Positions 1 to 11,344 of a stretch of 64,000 nt of DNA are shown in pieces; positions within the stretch are counted from its first letter, which is position 1, and the number at the start of each line of letters is the position of its first letter. Under the pieces are notes generated by a model. It saw nothing but the letters and a program-made list of their open reading frames with translations. It was not told where the DNA came from and did no database searches. The position numbers and the translations under genes are program-made. This stretch comes from Apostichopus japonicus. Lineage: Eukaryota > Echinodermata > Holothuroidea > Aspidochirotida > Stichopodidae. The stretch is from contig NC_092574.1 in assembly GCF_037975245.1 (NCBI RefSeq), positions 8,961,713-9,025,712 on the forward strand, read 5' to 3'.

Positions 1-636
1 CTGCGAGTATTTCAGGCCCTCTATTTAACTTATACTTTGACCTACACACGCCTTTTTGCAGTGGATATAAAGCAGTTTCAGCATTTTTCCGCCTCTAGAA
101 TTAGTTTTGGTGTGTATTTTATATGAAACTTTTCATGTAGGCAAAACGACCTTTCAGAAATCTTCGATATCACATAAAGTTTGACATTTTCAGGACATTG
201 TCAATCTGGTTACATGAAAAGTTCCAAATAACTATTCAAAGGAATGCATCGTTTTGGTATTGTGGATGGGTATGTGACTATAGAGAAGAGCTTTTAATTG
301 TTAATTGATTTGCATCATTTTTTTCCTTTTCATTATTCATTATTCAATATTAAAATCCCATTGCAAAGTAATCATTAATTTCAAATTCAAGGTTTCTTTT
401 CAAATGATGAAGTTGGTATATGATTTCATTTTCCTAATTCCTAATTTAGCAATGATTGAGAGCACACACTGTTTTTCATTGGATTAATTGTTTCAAATAC
501 CAAGTTAAATCTTCTGCAGAATTAAGTAACCTGCAAGGTGGATTTTACTCTGTAATAACTTTCTTGCAACCAAAATGCCAAATAATTATCGGATAAGTTG
601 CACCGCAAGTTAACAAAAGATGGAAGTATGACATAC
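1..636. other. probable intronic DNA
   Basis: AT-rich DNA to the left of the last candidate exon. No splice pair with coding potential, no repeat and no RNA gene was seen. Confidence 0.4.
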
Positions 637-717
637 TGCATGTCTCAGAGAGAGACAAGGGCTGCAATTCGATCTCTTCCACAATGTTATAGATCCTACC
701 CACATTTATAAGCAAAT
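637..717 (-). CDS. possible further exon of the GAF-domain protein gene
   Basis: An 81-bp candidate exon: AATCAG acceptor with a poor pyrimidine tract, and a GCA|GTATGTCA donor. Two leading bases, 26 codons and one trailing base. It reads LLINVGRIYNIVEEIEL followed by QPLSLSETC, which looks like the helical linker that often follows a GAF domain and leads to a second one. Exon 6 ends in phase 0, so a linking exon with phase 0 to phase 1 is needed between them. One candidate with those phases lies at 4630-4588 (14 codons, weak acceptor, GTAAGAA donor), but its sequence is not convincing. Nothing further downstream is inside the window. Confidence 0.38.
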
Positions 718-1458
718 CTGATTTTTCAGGTGTCGATATGTACATTGTTATTTTTAGACACAGGCTTGGTATACATCAAATTTCACTTTATCCTCAACTA
801 AAACAGTTGGAGACACACAATCTTTGTTCCTTAAAGATGTGGCAAAATACTGAAACTTTCAAACCTAATTATGATTTTCCCTGAGTTTGGAAATTAGAAA
901 CCAGCATTACACAGGCCTATACATATATGCTAGCTAGAGACCCTAGGTAGTTTTCCATATTCCCAAGTATTGCATTACTACAACTTTTTTGTGTACGTGT
1001 AGAAAACAACTCTCTCAGGTTCAGTACATAATAATGGAGAGCTCTAGCCAGCTTAATAAAGGAATCAAAGGGTATAAATGTCTGTAATATCAGACAGTAC
1101 GTGCCCAGGGAAATCATCATGAAAACCTTGAAAAGTTGAAAACTTAAGTTTACATCAAACATCCGTTAATTTTCAAAATGGAACTGTTCTTCAATAATTG
1201 AAGACTCTAGTGATGTTAAATAATGCACATGGCTTTTTTTTATTCTTTTTCTTTGTTTTGATTCCCCCCCGCCCCGGTTTTTTCCTCTATTGACCATGAA
1301 GTTATACTATATGTGGATAGTGCGGACTCAATTGCGTATTTTATCTCAGAAGTGAAATGCTCTGACATGTACAGTACTGTCCACAGACAATGGGTTTCAA
1401 GTACCAGGCTTGAAACGATGCACAGTGCAAAGTAAGCCAGAATTGTAAAACATAGTGC
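718..1458. other. non-coding intronic DNA
   Basis: AT-rich single-copy-looking DNA between the candidate exon and the LINE insertion. It carries a TACAGTACTGT palindrome near 1370, one of many copies of that word in the window, and otherwise nothing recognisable. Confidence 0.4.
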
Positions 1459-1469
1459 ACTGGTCAAGT
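1459..1469. repeat. target-site duplication of the LINE, left copy
   Basis: ACTGGTCAAGT, identical to 2336-2346. It marks the 3' side of the LINE insertion. Confidence 0.85.
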
Positions 1470-2335
1470 TGGTTGGTTGGTTGGTTGGTTCGATCCCGTC
1501 ATGACTGACAGCTCGTGACGTCAACAATTGCACGCCAATTCTCACGATCATTGGCAAGAGAATAAAGATCTTGAAGAGAACTCGATCTGACCAAAGATTT
1601 TATTTGGTCAAACCATCTGGTCCTGGGTCTTCCAGGTTTTCTGCTCCCTTCAACTCGACCTTGCATGATGACTTCCTCAATACAGTCTCTTTCTCTTCTT
1701 GCAATGTGACCAAAGTAGCTTAACATTTGGCTCTGGATGATGCACAAAAGAGGTTTTTTTGGCTGGACCTCCTGCAGAACACTATCATTAGTTCTCTTCA
1801 TGATCCAGGATATTCGGAGTATCCTACGTCAACACCACATTTCAAATGAATTGATACTCCTTTGAACAGATTTGGTTAGAGTCCAGGTTTCACATCCATA
1901 AATGGCTTTGGAAAGATAAGTGCTGAAACCAGCTGTGTTTTTGTTGCCTTTGTGATGCCTCTATCAGCCCATATCTTGTTCAGGCCAACCATAGCTGACC
2001 TGGCCATTGCTAAGCGTCTTCTGTTCTCCACAGAACAGCCACCACTGCTGGTTATCAGAGACCCTAGAAAGTGACCTGCTCAACGTCAGTACCATCAACT
2101 AGGAAGTGCTCTACATTGCCGTCGCCACCAACTATCATGATCTTGGTCTTACTGACGTTCAATCTCAGACCCAGGGCCTCACTTTCAGCTTTTACTTTGA
2201 GGAGAAGATCTTTCAAATCAGATGCATTGGTGGCCAGGAGAGTGGTGTCATCAGCATACCTCAAGTTGCTGATTCTGCGGCCGCCAATTGACAGACCTCT
2301 ATCCCAGTCAGCAAGAGCGCGTCTCATGATGTATT
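1470..2335 (-). mobile_element. 5'-truncated LINE with target-site duplication
   Basis: An 866-bp fragment of a non-LTR retrotransposon, 3' end to the left. The minus strand encodes the reverse-transcriptase catalytic box (NLRYADDTTLLAT, near 2262) followed by the thumb region (LRLNVSKTKIM). After frameshifts comes the typical tail FGHIARRERD then GSRKPGRPRTRWFDQIKSL. A short (AACC)n tail at 1470-1490 follows the last codons. An exact 11-bp duplication, ACTGGTCAAGT, flanks it at 1459-1469 and 2336-2346. The conserved tail and simple-repeat 3' end suggest an RTE-like clade, which is not certain. It lacks endonuclease and most of RT, so it is dead on arrival. Confidence 0.88.
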
Positions 2336-2346
2336 ACTGGTCAAGT
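2336..2346. repeat. target-site duplication of the LINE, right copy
   Basis: ACTGGTCAAGT, identical to 1459-1469. It marks the point where reverse transcription stopped (5' truncation). Confidence 0.85.
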
Positions 2347-2437
2347 GGGGTGTCTTTTTTATGGTTATTATTCAAAGGAATTTGATTAATTCAGAGTTTC
2401 TATTGTATACTAATGTTCATCCACTTTCTTTTTCTTT

Positions 2438-3512
2438 ATTTCCTCGTTACCATATACCAGCTCCACAACTGTACATTACCAATGGTCTTTTGATCTACCA
2501 CTAGTACCACTGGTCCTTTATTTACTGATTTCCTTGTTGTCAAATACCAGCTCTACTTCAGTACCATGGGTCCTTTGTTTACTGATTTCCTTGCTGTCAG
2601 ATACCAGCTCTACTACATTACAACTGGTCCTTTGTTTACTGATTTCCTTGTTGTCAGATACGAGCTCTACTTCAGTACCACTGGTCCTTTGTTTACTGAT
2701 TTCCTTGCTGTCCAGATACCAGCTCTATTTCAGTAATCCTTGGTCCTTTGTTTACTGATTTCCTTGCTGTCAGATACCAGCTCTACTTCAGTACCACTGG
2801 TCCTTTGTTTACTGATTTCCTTGCTGTCCAGATACCAGCTCTATTTCAGTAATCCTTGGTCCTTTGTTTACTGATTTCCTTGCTGTCAGATACCAGCTCT
2901 ACTTCAGTACCACTGGTCCTTTGTTTACTGATTTCCTTGCTGTCAGATACCAGCTCTACTTCAGTACCACTGGTCCTTGTTTACTGATTTCCTTGTTGTC
3001 AGATACCAGCTCTATTTCAGTACCACTGGTCCTTTGTTTACTGATTTCCTTGCTGTCAGATACCAGCTCTACTTCAGTACCACTGGTCCTTTGTTTACTG
3101 ATTTCCTTGTTGTCAGATACCAGCTCTACTTCAGTACCACTGGTCCTTTGTTTACTGATTTCCTTGTTGTCAAATACCAGCTCTACTTCAGTAACATTGG
3201 TCCTTTAATTTACTGATTTCCTTGATGTCAAATACCAGCTCTACTTCAGTAACACTGGTCCTTTGTTTACTGATTTCATTGCTGTCAGATACCAGCTCTA
3301 CTTCAGTACCACTGGTCCTTTGTTTACTGATTTTCTTGATGTCAGATACCACCTCTATTTCAGTACCACTGGTCCTTTGTTTACTGATTTCCTTATTGTT
3401 TTCTGATTTCCTTTTTGTCATATACCAACTCCTACATGTTAACAGTGGTCCTTTGTTTACTGATATCTTTGTTGTTGTATACAAGCTCGATCATTCATTA
3501 CCACTACTTTAA
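2438..3512 (+). repeat. 57-bp minisatellite, about 19 units
   Basis: Tandem units of 57 bp with landmarks TTTACTGATTTCCTTG, CAGATACCAGCTCTA and TTCAGTACCACTGGTCC. Central units are nearly identical while the first (from 2438) and last (to 3512) are strongly diverged, the expected pattern when unequal exchange homogenises the middle. Because 57 is a multiple of three, open frames run through the array on both strands; they are not genes. A few units carry an extra base or lack bases in the TCCTTTG tract. Confidence 0.92.
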
Positions 3513-3944
3513 GTGATTAACTTGCAGTCACCTACCAGTGTTTACATCTATTAACACCCATCTTTTGGGAATGGTACTGATTCCAGCTCAAATTAAAAGC
3601 AACTCTCATATATATGTAAAGAAGTAAGTAACAGAAAGATTTAGTTATGATTGCGGACAGTCTATTACATGTGTCAAATTGTTCTTTTGTTGATATTATT
3701 TTTGTGGTAATTACTAGGAGCCACCCAATTTCCATTATAAATCATAAATTTTGAAAATGGGAAAATTCTACTCTACGTACAGTAAGCCCCAAAAGCTCTG
3801 TTTCTTTTCAAACGTTCTCCTTCGACTGACTGATGACTGTTCTCTCTACGAATGGTACAAATCGTGCCATATTCTCGACACACACTCCACGGATTACCCA
3901 TTTTCGACATTTCTGGTAAAGAAAACAAGTTGACCCCATTTTTC
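3513..3944. other. non-coding segment with one weak exon-like stretch
   Basis: Mostly featureless. On the minus strand an acceptor-like GTTTTCTTTACCAG near 3914 precedes about 45 open codons ending near 3775. The peptide is not recognisable and no frame joins well to the GAF gene, so it is not annotated as an exon. Confidence 0.3.
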
Positions 3945-4260
3945 TTTATTGATTGATTTGGGCAAGCTCCTCCGCAACTTGTCAGATCTCGGAGGCCACC
4001 GTCCTTAACTGTTTTTTCATAGAGCTGCTAACTGGCACGGGCAAAGCTCTCATAACTGATGAAATCTCATTAGGCTCCAAATAACAGCAGCTCCTCTGCT
4101 CATCTTCGAGGAGCTGCTGCTGCTGTCCGAGCCCGGGGCGAAATGATGCAAACCGTGAGACCGCGAAAGACGGTCATTAATATTCCGTGAATCTAATCAG
4201 AAGTAACCAATGACAGGCCGATGTCTTATTTAACCCTCATGTCTTGTTCTAGTGAGATCT
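3945..4260. promoter_or_regulatory. GC-rich block, candidate enhancer or conserved non-coding element
   Basis: About 300 bp much richer in GC than its surroundings, with no long open frame. It contains homeodomain-type cores (CATTAGG at 4069, TCATTAATATT at 4173, TAATCAG at 4194), short repeated AGCTGCT/GAGGAGCTG words, a CCAAT box on the plus strand (4208) and a TATTTAA about 20 bp later. The abrupt composition change inside AT-rich DNA looks like a constrained regulatory element. A promoter is possible, but no transcript can be inferred. Confidence 0.35.
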
Positions 4261-4968
4261 GCTAGCTCAGCAGTCTCTTATGAATGTTCCACAATCTTTA
4301 TATTTTAGTCTTGCCAATGATTTTGACGAAGATAGCAGGCGTTTTACGAAGAATTCAGGTTCAATATTCCTACAAAATAAACTTTCTTCCTTACCTTTTG
4401 CCATACAACAATTTATAACTTCATTTAATTAAATTAATTTAACTTAATTAAATTAATTAATTAAAATGGAGGAGACCTGCTGTGCAAATGACTACCTGGT
4501 TTTCATGATCTGGAAGTTTGCGAACGATTGACATCTTTTAAATTAAACTTGTACGACTTCATATTCAAAATATTATTTTATTCTTACAGACAGAGAAGAA
4601 AGTAATATTGTATTCTTCAATAAATCGTTTCTAATTTGTTAACACAATTTTTCTTAACTTCTTGATGATGATAGAGGTGTCAGTTTTTTAACATTTGATG
4701 AAAATATATCAGTTTTCCTCCCAGAGAAAAACTAAATACACTGTACTAGTGCTGTTTGCAAAAATTTCCATTGCACACAGTTTAACAAGCTTTTTGTGTC
4801 TAAACGTAAAGTAACATTTTAATTTTGCTTTGAGCCAGTTGTAAGACATGAAGGTTCACACTAGAAGCAAGTTTCTTTGTCATGGGCTTATAGACATTCG
4901 AATAAAACTCTAGATTATTTTAACTCTCAAGAACATCTTAAATGGAAGGATGATAATGATACACTTAC
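4261..4968. other. intronic DNA with an AATT-rich patch
   Basis: Contains a run of AATTAA words at 4423-4465 and otherwise no repeat. The weak phase-compatible mini-exon at 4588-4630 discussed with the 637-717 exon lies here. Confidence 0.35.
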
Positions 4969-5028
4969 GTGTCTTTCGAGCAAATTCAACCTCTTCTCAT
5001 CGTCTGCAGATAAGACATCACAAGCAAC
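4969..5028 (-). CDS. GAF-domain protein gene, exon 6
   Basis: A 60-bp exon, phase 0 to phase 0, encoding VACDVLSADDEKRLNLLERH. The acceptor is CCGTCAACAG and the donor is CAC|GTAAGTGT. A second AG inside (giving a start at 5003) has a better pyrimidine tract but would break the frame with exon 5, so I chose the outer one. The sequence is the usual last part of a GAF domain: end of the final strand, then a short S-x-x-D/E loop and the closing leucine-rich helix. With exons 1 to 5 it completes about 140 residues of GAF fold. Confidence 0.68.
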
Positions 5029-6984
5029 CTGTTGACGGACCAATAAGAAAGACTTGCATATACGGTGGAAAATTCAATAATTGAAAAGTGAGAAATTTAT
5101 AAGAACCATTTGCTATATAAAAGAGTAACTCCTCTTAAAACCATGAGGAATGTTATTAATTTGTAATGGAAAAAGTCGTGCGAATTTTTCCAGTTTTATG
5201 ATCCGTGTAACGATTTATTGGCTGACAGCTGCAGGATGAGCTAAGATATACTATACGCCCCGCTGTAAACCAGCACAGACCGAACCAAATAACATCATTT
5301 TCAGTGCCAGTGACATGTAAAGTAATTAGTTTTCATTATTAATGGGCCTGGCATGAACAAACAGGGGGCCCAAACGATGGATGACTCAAAGATTGATTTA
5401 TAACACTGTTGAATGTGCAAAACATTTGAGCAAAGCGCACAGAGGGAGACGGTCTCCACCATCGCCGCGTTTCTGACGATTGTCAAAAATTGATGGCGGA
5501 AGATACAAAGAGGGATATATCACCATGAATTCACGAGGTTTCGAATAAAACAGCTTTCTCTGATATAGCCTATTAACAAAACTGCGAGAAATATATCGGA
5601 ACAGGCACTGTGCAGTCTGTGGCAGACTGAAAATGTTAAATCACTCTTCACTCGGCATTCCTGGCGGTGACATAAACTGTGACAAATTGGAAGCGCTGGC
5701 AGTTTTAAAACACGATGCAACTCCACCCTTGTGATGTCACATGCGGTATTAAACAGTGACTTTGTTTTCCCACACTCTGTGTGACACAAACTAGTAGGAC
5801 AGTTCCACCAGCTAGTTAATATACATCCAAGTCTCTTGAAAGTAAAATGTTTGAAAACCTGTTGAGACTTTTTTACCTCTTTTTAAAAAAAAATACAAAA
5901 GAGAAACACCCTGGTGCTACAAATGGACACTTCAGCTGTGAGATATATGACTGCCTGCAACAAATCTCATAAACCACAAACGATTCAACAGCTATAGGGC
6001 TCTTAAGAATATTGAGGAAATGTTTCGCCATGAACCTAGGCAGGTGTGTCTCCAGTTTGGTGATGTATGTAGCATGTAGAACTAACTGGGTGATAATTCT
6101 GGCCATAACAGAGTTATTTTAATAACAAAAAAATTTAAAAAAACTACACTATACATGTTTATAAATTATCCTATGGATTAAGTTGTGGTAAAAAGCTGTA
6201 ACGTATTATTTTTACATTCCAATTCAAGTTTCATCTACAAAACAACAAATATATATTAAAGACCATCGAACATTTAGCAATTTGGTCTCAACAAGCTTTA
6301 AAAAATTTTTTTATACAAAACCAAAATAAATTTCTTTGATTTATTCATCATGTCAATTTCAAAAAAGCTATAATGAATTTATAATGAAGGGCTTACTTGT
6401 TGATTTTTCCTAAACTTTATAACAGACCATGTACAACAAGTCAGAAATTTTGGGAATCATTACATATTTAAATATTGTCACAGACATTTAAGTAAACATA
6501 TGAAACTGATCATTCCAAACACGCTATTACTTCCGCATGGCAATAAAAACCGTGAAATACAAATATCTAATCTTTGCATACTGCATGGATTTTAATTACT
6601 TTCTAAACTTTTACAGCTGAAATAATATGCCAAGTGCAGTATTAATACGAATCACAACATACATTAATTGGTTTCATATTGCATCACTATGCAATTAATT
6701 GCTTTAATTAAACCTGATAAGCAGATACGTGTTATAATAATAACAACCTATAACATAAATAGTAACATTATGAGCTGGCACATATACCACAAAGCCTTCA
6801 AACAAAATAATTGCACATTAACTCATAGGTCAGCTATCAGTGGTAGTTAACACATATATACAGTATCTTGTATCACAAGTTTACACTGTTCACATTTCAA
6901 ATGATTGCTTACTTATGGAACAAATATATATACAGTGATTTGTATCCGAATTCACTGGGCAATGTTTAGAATAACTATAGATGT
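5029..6984. other. intron 5, distal part
   Basis: AT-rich DNA between exon 6 and the short tandem duplication at 7 kb. No coding stretch with splice sites, RNA gene or recognisable mobile element was found. Confidence 0.4.
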
Positions 6985-7330
6985 GTACAATTGTGATCAT
7001 TCAGTTACTCATTGTAATTAATAAGGAATGCATAGTGTTCTCTTCAATGCCCCTTTCCCTGCCTCATTTTACTTCAACCAATCTCCCCCTCCTCCCAACC
7101 CCCTTTACACACACACAGAGACCTGATCAACTATCCTTCTTACAGTGCAACTTGTTTTAAGTATTTATACTTATACGTACAATTGTGATCATTCAGTTAC
7201 TAAGGAATACATTCACTCTTCTCCTGCAGTGCCCCATTTTCCCAGCCCATTCTATCTTCCACCCCACATTACCCATCCCACCCCCCATGCCCCACTCACA
7301 CACATATAAACTTATCAACTACAATGTAGT
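6985..7330. repeat. imperfect tandem duplication, about 190-bp period
   Basis: The sequence from GTACAATTGTGATCATTCAG through AAGGAATGCAT and a C-rich tract (CCTCCCAACCCCC, ACACACACA) recurs at 7178-7320 with the same order of landmarks. The copies have drifted, especially in the C-rich tracts. Confidence 0.65.
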
Positions 7331-7693
7331 TGAGACTTGATACAAGTTAAAGAAAAGTACTTGGTATCAGGTAGTACTACAATCCTCCGAAGAATGAGAC
7401 CTATAATACTAATAATAATTGAATTGTTAATAATTAGGAACAATAATTACACTTCCAACCTTATGGTGAAATATTCTTTTCTTGTAGTTGTGTCAGACAG
7501 AATATGATTTACATGTCAACATGGACTAGCTTAATTGTCTGTATTACTCTATGTTACACAAGCAAGTCTTTAAAGAATATCTTTAAAGCTTTGAGATATT
7601 CCATCTTACAATTATAAAACAGCGCCTAATCATCAACAAATATTAACTTTATAGAGATAATCATCAACATTATACTTTATAGAACACCACCCT

Positions 7694-8000
7694 ATGACAT
7701 ACATGTTTACCTATTTAACACTATTTACATATCATTGATGACATGTGTAGCCATTTTGTTTGCTCAATGACATACATACATGTATATAAATATTTAACAC
7801 TATTTACATATCATTGGTGACATGTGTAGCCATTTTGTTTGCTCTTTGACATTCATGTTTACCTATTTAACACTATTTACATAGATCATTGGTGACATGT
7901 GTAGCCATTTTGTTTGCTCTTTGACATTCATGTTTTACCTATTTAAACACTATTTACATATCATTGGTCACATGGGTAACCTTTTTGTTTGCTTTATATT
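7694..8000. repeat. about 75-bp tandem repeat, four units
   Basis: Four units with the landmarks GACATACATGTTTACC, TATTTAACACTATTTACATA and GTAGCCATTTTGTTTGCTC. Small insertions (GA in unit 3, extra T and A in unit 4) separate them. No coding sense. Confidence 0.85.
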
Positions 8001-11000
8001 TTCATTCCAAATTGTTTCCTATAAATATTGACAAGATATTTTTAATCATATAAAATATATAAAATATTCATAAAACTTTTCTGTGTGCATAACAATCTCT
8101 GATTGGATATTATAATTCTGACTGAGTAATTTTGATTTCAATTGGGTTTACCATTCATTATTTTCCATTGAGGTTAATGTGACTAATGTATTGATATTCC
8201 TCCGAAGATCATCACCATTTGGTATTTTATTTAGGTGCGAATACAGGATAGATGTCAGGATCATCCTTAGATACCCTCAATCCACTGGGATATTAAGTTG
8301 ATTGTACTGGTTTAATGTCAAGTAAAGGTGGGCTAACAGCTCTAAATTAAAATTGATACTTTCTTTCAAACACAGGCCCGATCGATCAATCGATATCAAT
8401 TTCTACTGAATTCCACAAATATCGTACCTCAATCTGGGTTCCTCTTTAGCTGATGTTTATAGTTTGTTATGAGCCAGAACGACGATTCATGAGCTTGTAT
8501 ACTCTCCAAAGCCTAAGCAAATATTTAATGGTCCTCTGGTCCTTTCTGTTTGATCCACCAAAATCAGATTAAGAGGGTGTCCGGTGGAAGACTATATTTG
8601 TTTGCATCAAATTCAGAGTTTTACCCACCCAAAGGCTGGTGTTCAAATTTACCAAATTTACACATTTCTTTTACAGTACCTGTACATATCATTCTTTGTT
8701 ACTTTGATTCTTCTTGCAGACTTGTAACCAAATTTGAAGAACTGTAACCAAATTTGCTGCTCGGACAACAAGAAAGTAATTAGGCCTGGTTGTACTGAGG
8801 GACTATCAGGAAAAGAAAAAATCCTTTGAAATTTGATCTGAAATCGCTTCACTCAAAATCACCACACACAGTCAGTGACACTATCAATTTTTTTGCAACC
8901 GTTTAAAGGAATTTTTTTTAAATATATTTATTATTCAACATATAAAAATCCAACAATGTTTTTAAAAAAAAAACATCAGCTGATGTGCTGAATTACATCT
9001 CAACATTTCAAAATTCTGTCAAAATCCATCTATTTTACTTTGAGCCTGCCAAAAATGAGATGCAGAAGAATTCAATATAAGTTGAAAATATAGTCAACTA
9101 GTCAAAACTGATTAATTATTACCTTAGTCTGCTTCCTCCCCCCCCTTCCCCAACTTCCCCCTCCCCAATCTTCTCTGGATGTCATTTTCAAGACTTTTGT
9201 GCAATGAATTCATTCATATGATATTTCAATAAATTGCACAAAAAAATACTTTTAAAGATTGAATAATGTTGTCGTTCTTGCATGATATTGTTACACTGGT
9301 TATAATATTTACTATTTAAAATGCTAAACTTAACATCAGAAAAACCTAAAAAGGGAAATCAATTTCTATCCTCATCCCCTCCCTGATTTCCACCCACTTC
9401 CCTTACCTCATTCCCCCCCCCACCCCCAAGTACCCTCCTAACTCTAGAGAAAAACAAAACAAGTCAAGCGAAGATTAGGTTCACAAGAAACAGTACCTTC
9501 AAAGTGCCCCAATGTTAACATGCCTTAATAGATAAGAAGAAAAAAGTGTGGAATGATTTAGCTCACATCAACTGCTTTCTTGACAGTTCACTGATATTAA
9601 TTTATGGATAGTAGACTTAACTTGGAAGTTTTCCCCCCTCTTTCTCTATTCCCCGTGGAAAAGCTAAACAGATTAAGGCGCTCTGTGTAGGCCGAATCTT
9701 TCCCCATCTTGAGATCTTTTACCTCTTGATTAGTCATGCAGAAGATGCAGAATGTTTCAATTTAAAATCCTTTCTTGAAATGGATATTTATCCCACTCAT
9801 AAATCTCAGAGGGGCAAAGGTTTTTTTCGCTCCACGGATGATTGCACCATTATCACTATATGATAAAAGAAGGCGAATAAATTCCTCGAAGTACATTGAT
9901 GCGACTATAAAAACCGAATATACCGACATTGGAAAGCCCTATGACAAGCAGCTACGAGAGTAGTATGTTGCAAGAGAAACAGCAACAGGTTGAAAAGTTT
10001 GACTTCTTACAGTTTCGACTTCTTTAAGAACGATGGCGATATATCAGCAGTCAAAGATCATATTATATCCAATTCATGCACTATTACCTAACAGTGGTAA
10101 TAGGTAGATGCCAAGGGGCAGAATGGCAGCCTTGTCTCACATATTACTTGCCTCGAAGCTCCATTCGATCCCTGCAAATGCATGCCGCAAGATGTTTTCA
10201 ACGCTTTAGTAGCACCCAGTCAATCAACTACATTTCCTTTGACACAATTTTCTGAGGCAGAAATGAACTGCCAAAAATATATATATTAAACTTACAGTTG
10301 TAACCATCGTCGCAGGATGATAGTTCCGTATATCAAACTGCCTTGATAGATGAGCAAATGCCAAATGCAGCTTCTGGTTATATCATCAAGTGCCCCACCC
10401 TTCCCCTCCCCCCTCCTCCTGTTTTCACAAAAAAACTGGAATCCTTCAATTTACTCCTGAGTATATACAAAACACCAAAGGGTTTTATTGACGCAGTAGT
10501 TGCAGCATGAACTGAATTTTACAATACGTGATTTTCAAGGCTTTTATGAACTTTCCTATTTTGCTTCATCGAAAAACAAACAAAAAAGTGTGGGGGGTGG
10601 GGGTGTGGGGGTTATGGATGATTCAAGGTCTGCATAAATTTGACAAGAAAATTTGCTACAAAGTATTTAATGCATGGCAGGTACTACTGTGATGGTTTCA
10701 AACTAAGGGTGGTGAGTTGCTTTACGATGTTGCAGTGTCTGAATTACTTCAATATTAAAGAACTTGTTTACTACTCTCATTGCTCAACTGATCTAATTCC
10801 ACCTTGTCAATCAAACTATATGTATACAGTACATCAGTAATACTAATATGTATACATCAGTCTCAGACCAGCTTTCACTGTGTAGAATTTAATACAAGCT
10901 TTTAATGAGCAGAAAGAAAAGACCCATTTGCAATGCATTCTCATAGTTCTGAAAGTTTCTGAGAATCGACAACAATGTTGCACTTTGTAAAAGAGTGATA

Positions 11001-11310
11001 TACACCTTTTAATAAGAATTTTTCCACGAGGCTAGACAACGTTTAACACTGAAGTCCCCAGCAGCATTCCAACCATTCAGTTCTTAGCACGATAAATTTT
11101 CCGCCTGAAAGCACCTTTCTACTTCCTTTTAGACTCACCAAGTATTCATCGGGTAATTACACAGACCACTCATGCCCGCCATCAATTACAGTATATGAAA
11201 GAAGAGCAAACATGATTGTGGACACTCCATCAAATCACACAAGCATGTACATTCTGCTGAAAGTTTGCAGGTTTTTATATCATATTGTGAACCCTCTTAT
11301 GAGGAGGTCA
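8001..11310. other. intron 5, central part
   Basis: AT-rich DNA with several pyrimidine- or purine-rich tracts (9137-9170, 9407-9427, 10388-10410 and a G-rich run at 10590-10612). A degraded dispersed repeat around 8573-8660 shares words (ATCAAATTCAGA, CTGGTGTTC) with 31508-31720. No exon was found. Confidence 0.4.
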
Positions 11311-11317
11311 TAAATCA

Positions 11318-11344
11318 TGATAATAATAATAATAATAATAATAA
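11318..11344 (+). repeat. (AAT)n microsatellite
   Basis: About eight perfect AAT triplets. Confidence 0.9.

Noticed and set aside
2534-3484. Several 74-114-codon frames on both strands
   Set aside because: All are readings of the 57-bp minisatellite.
2438-3512. CRISPR-like direct repeats
   Set aside because: Units are contiguous without unique spacers, and the DNA is animal-like.
3775-3914. Minus-strand exon-like stretch after a good acceptor
   Set aside because: Frame 0, which would continue the GAF gene, meets a stop before a usable donor, and the other open frame is unrecognisable.
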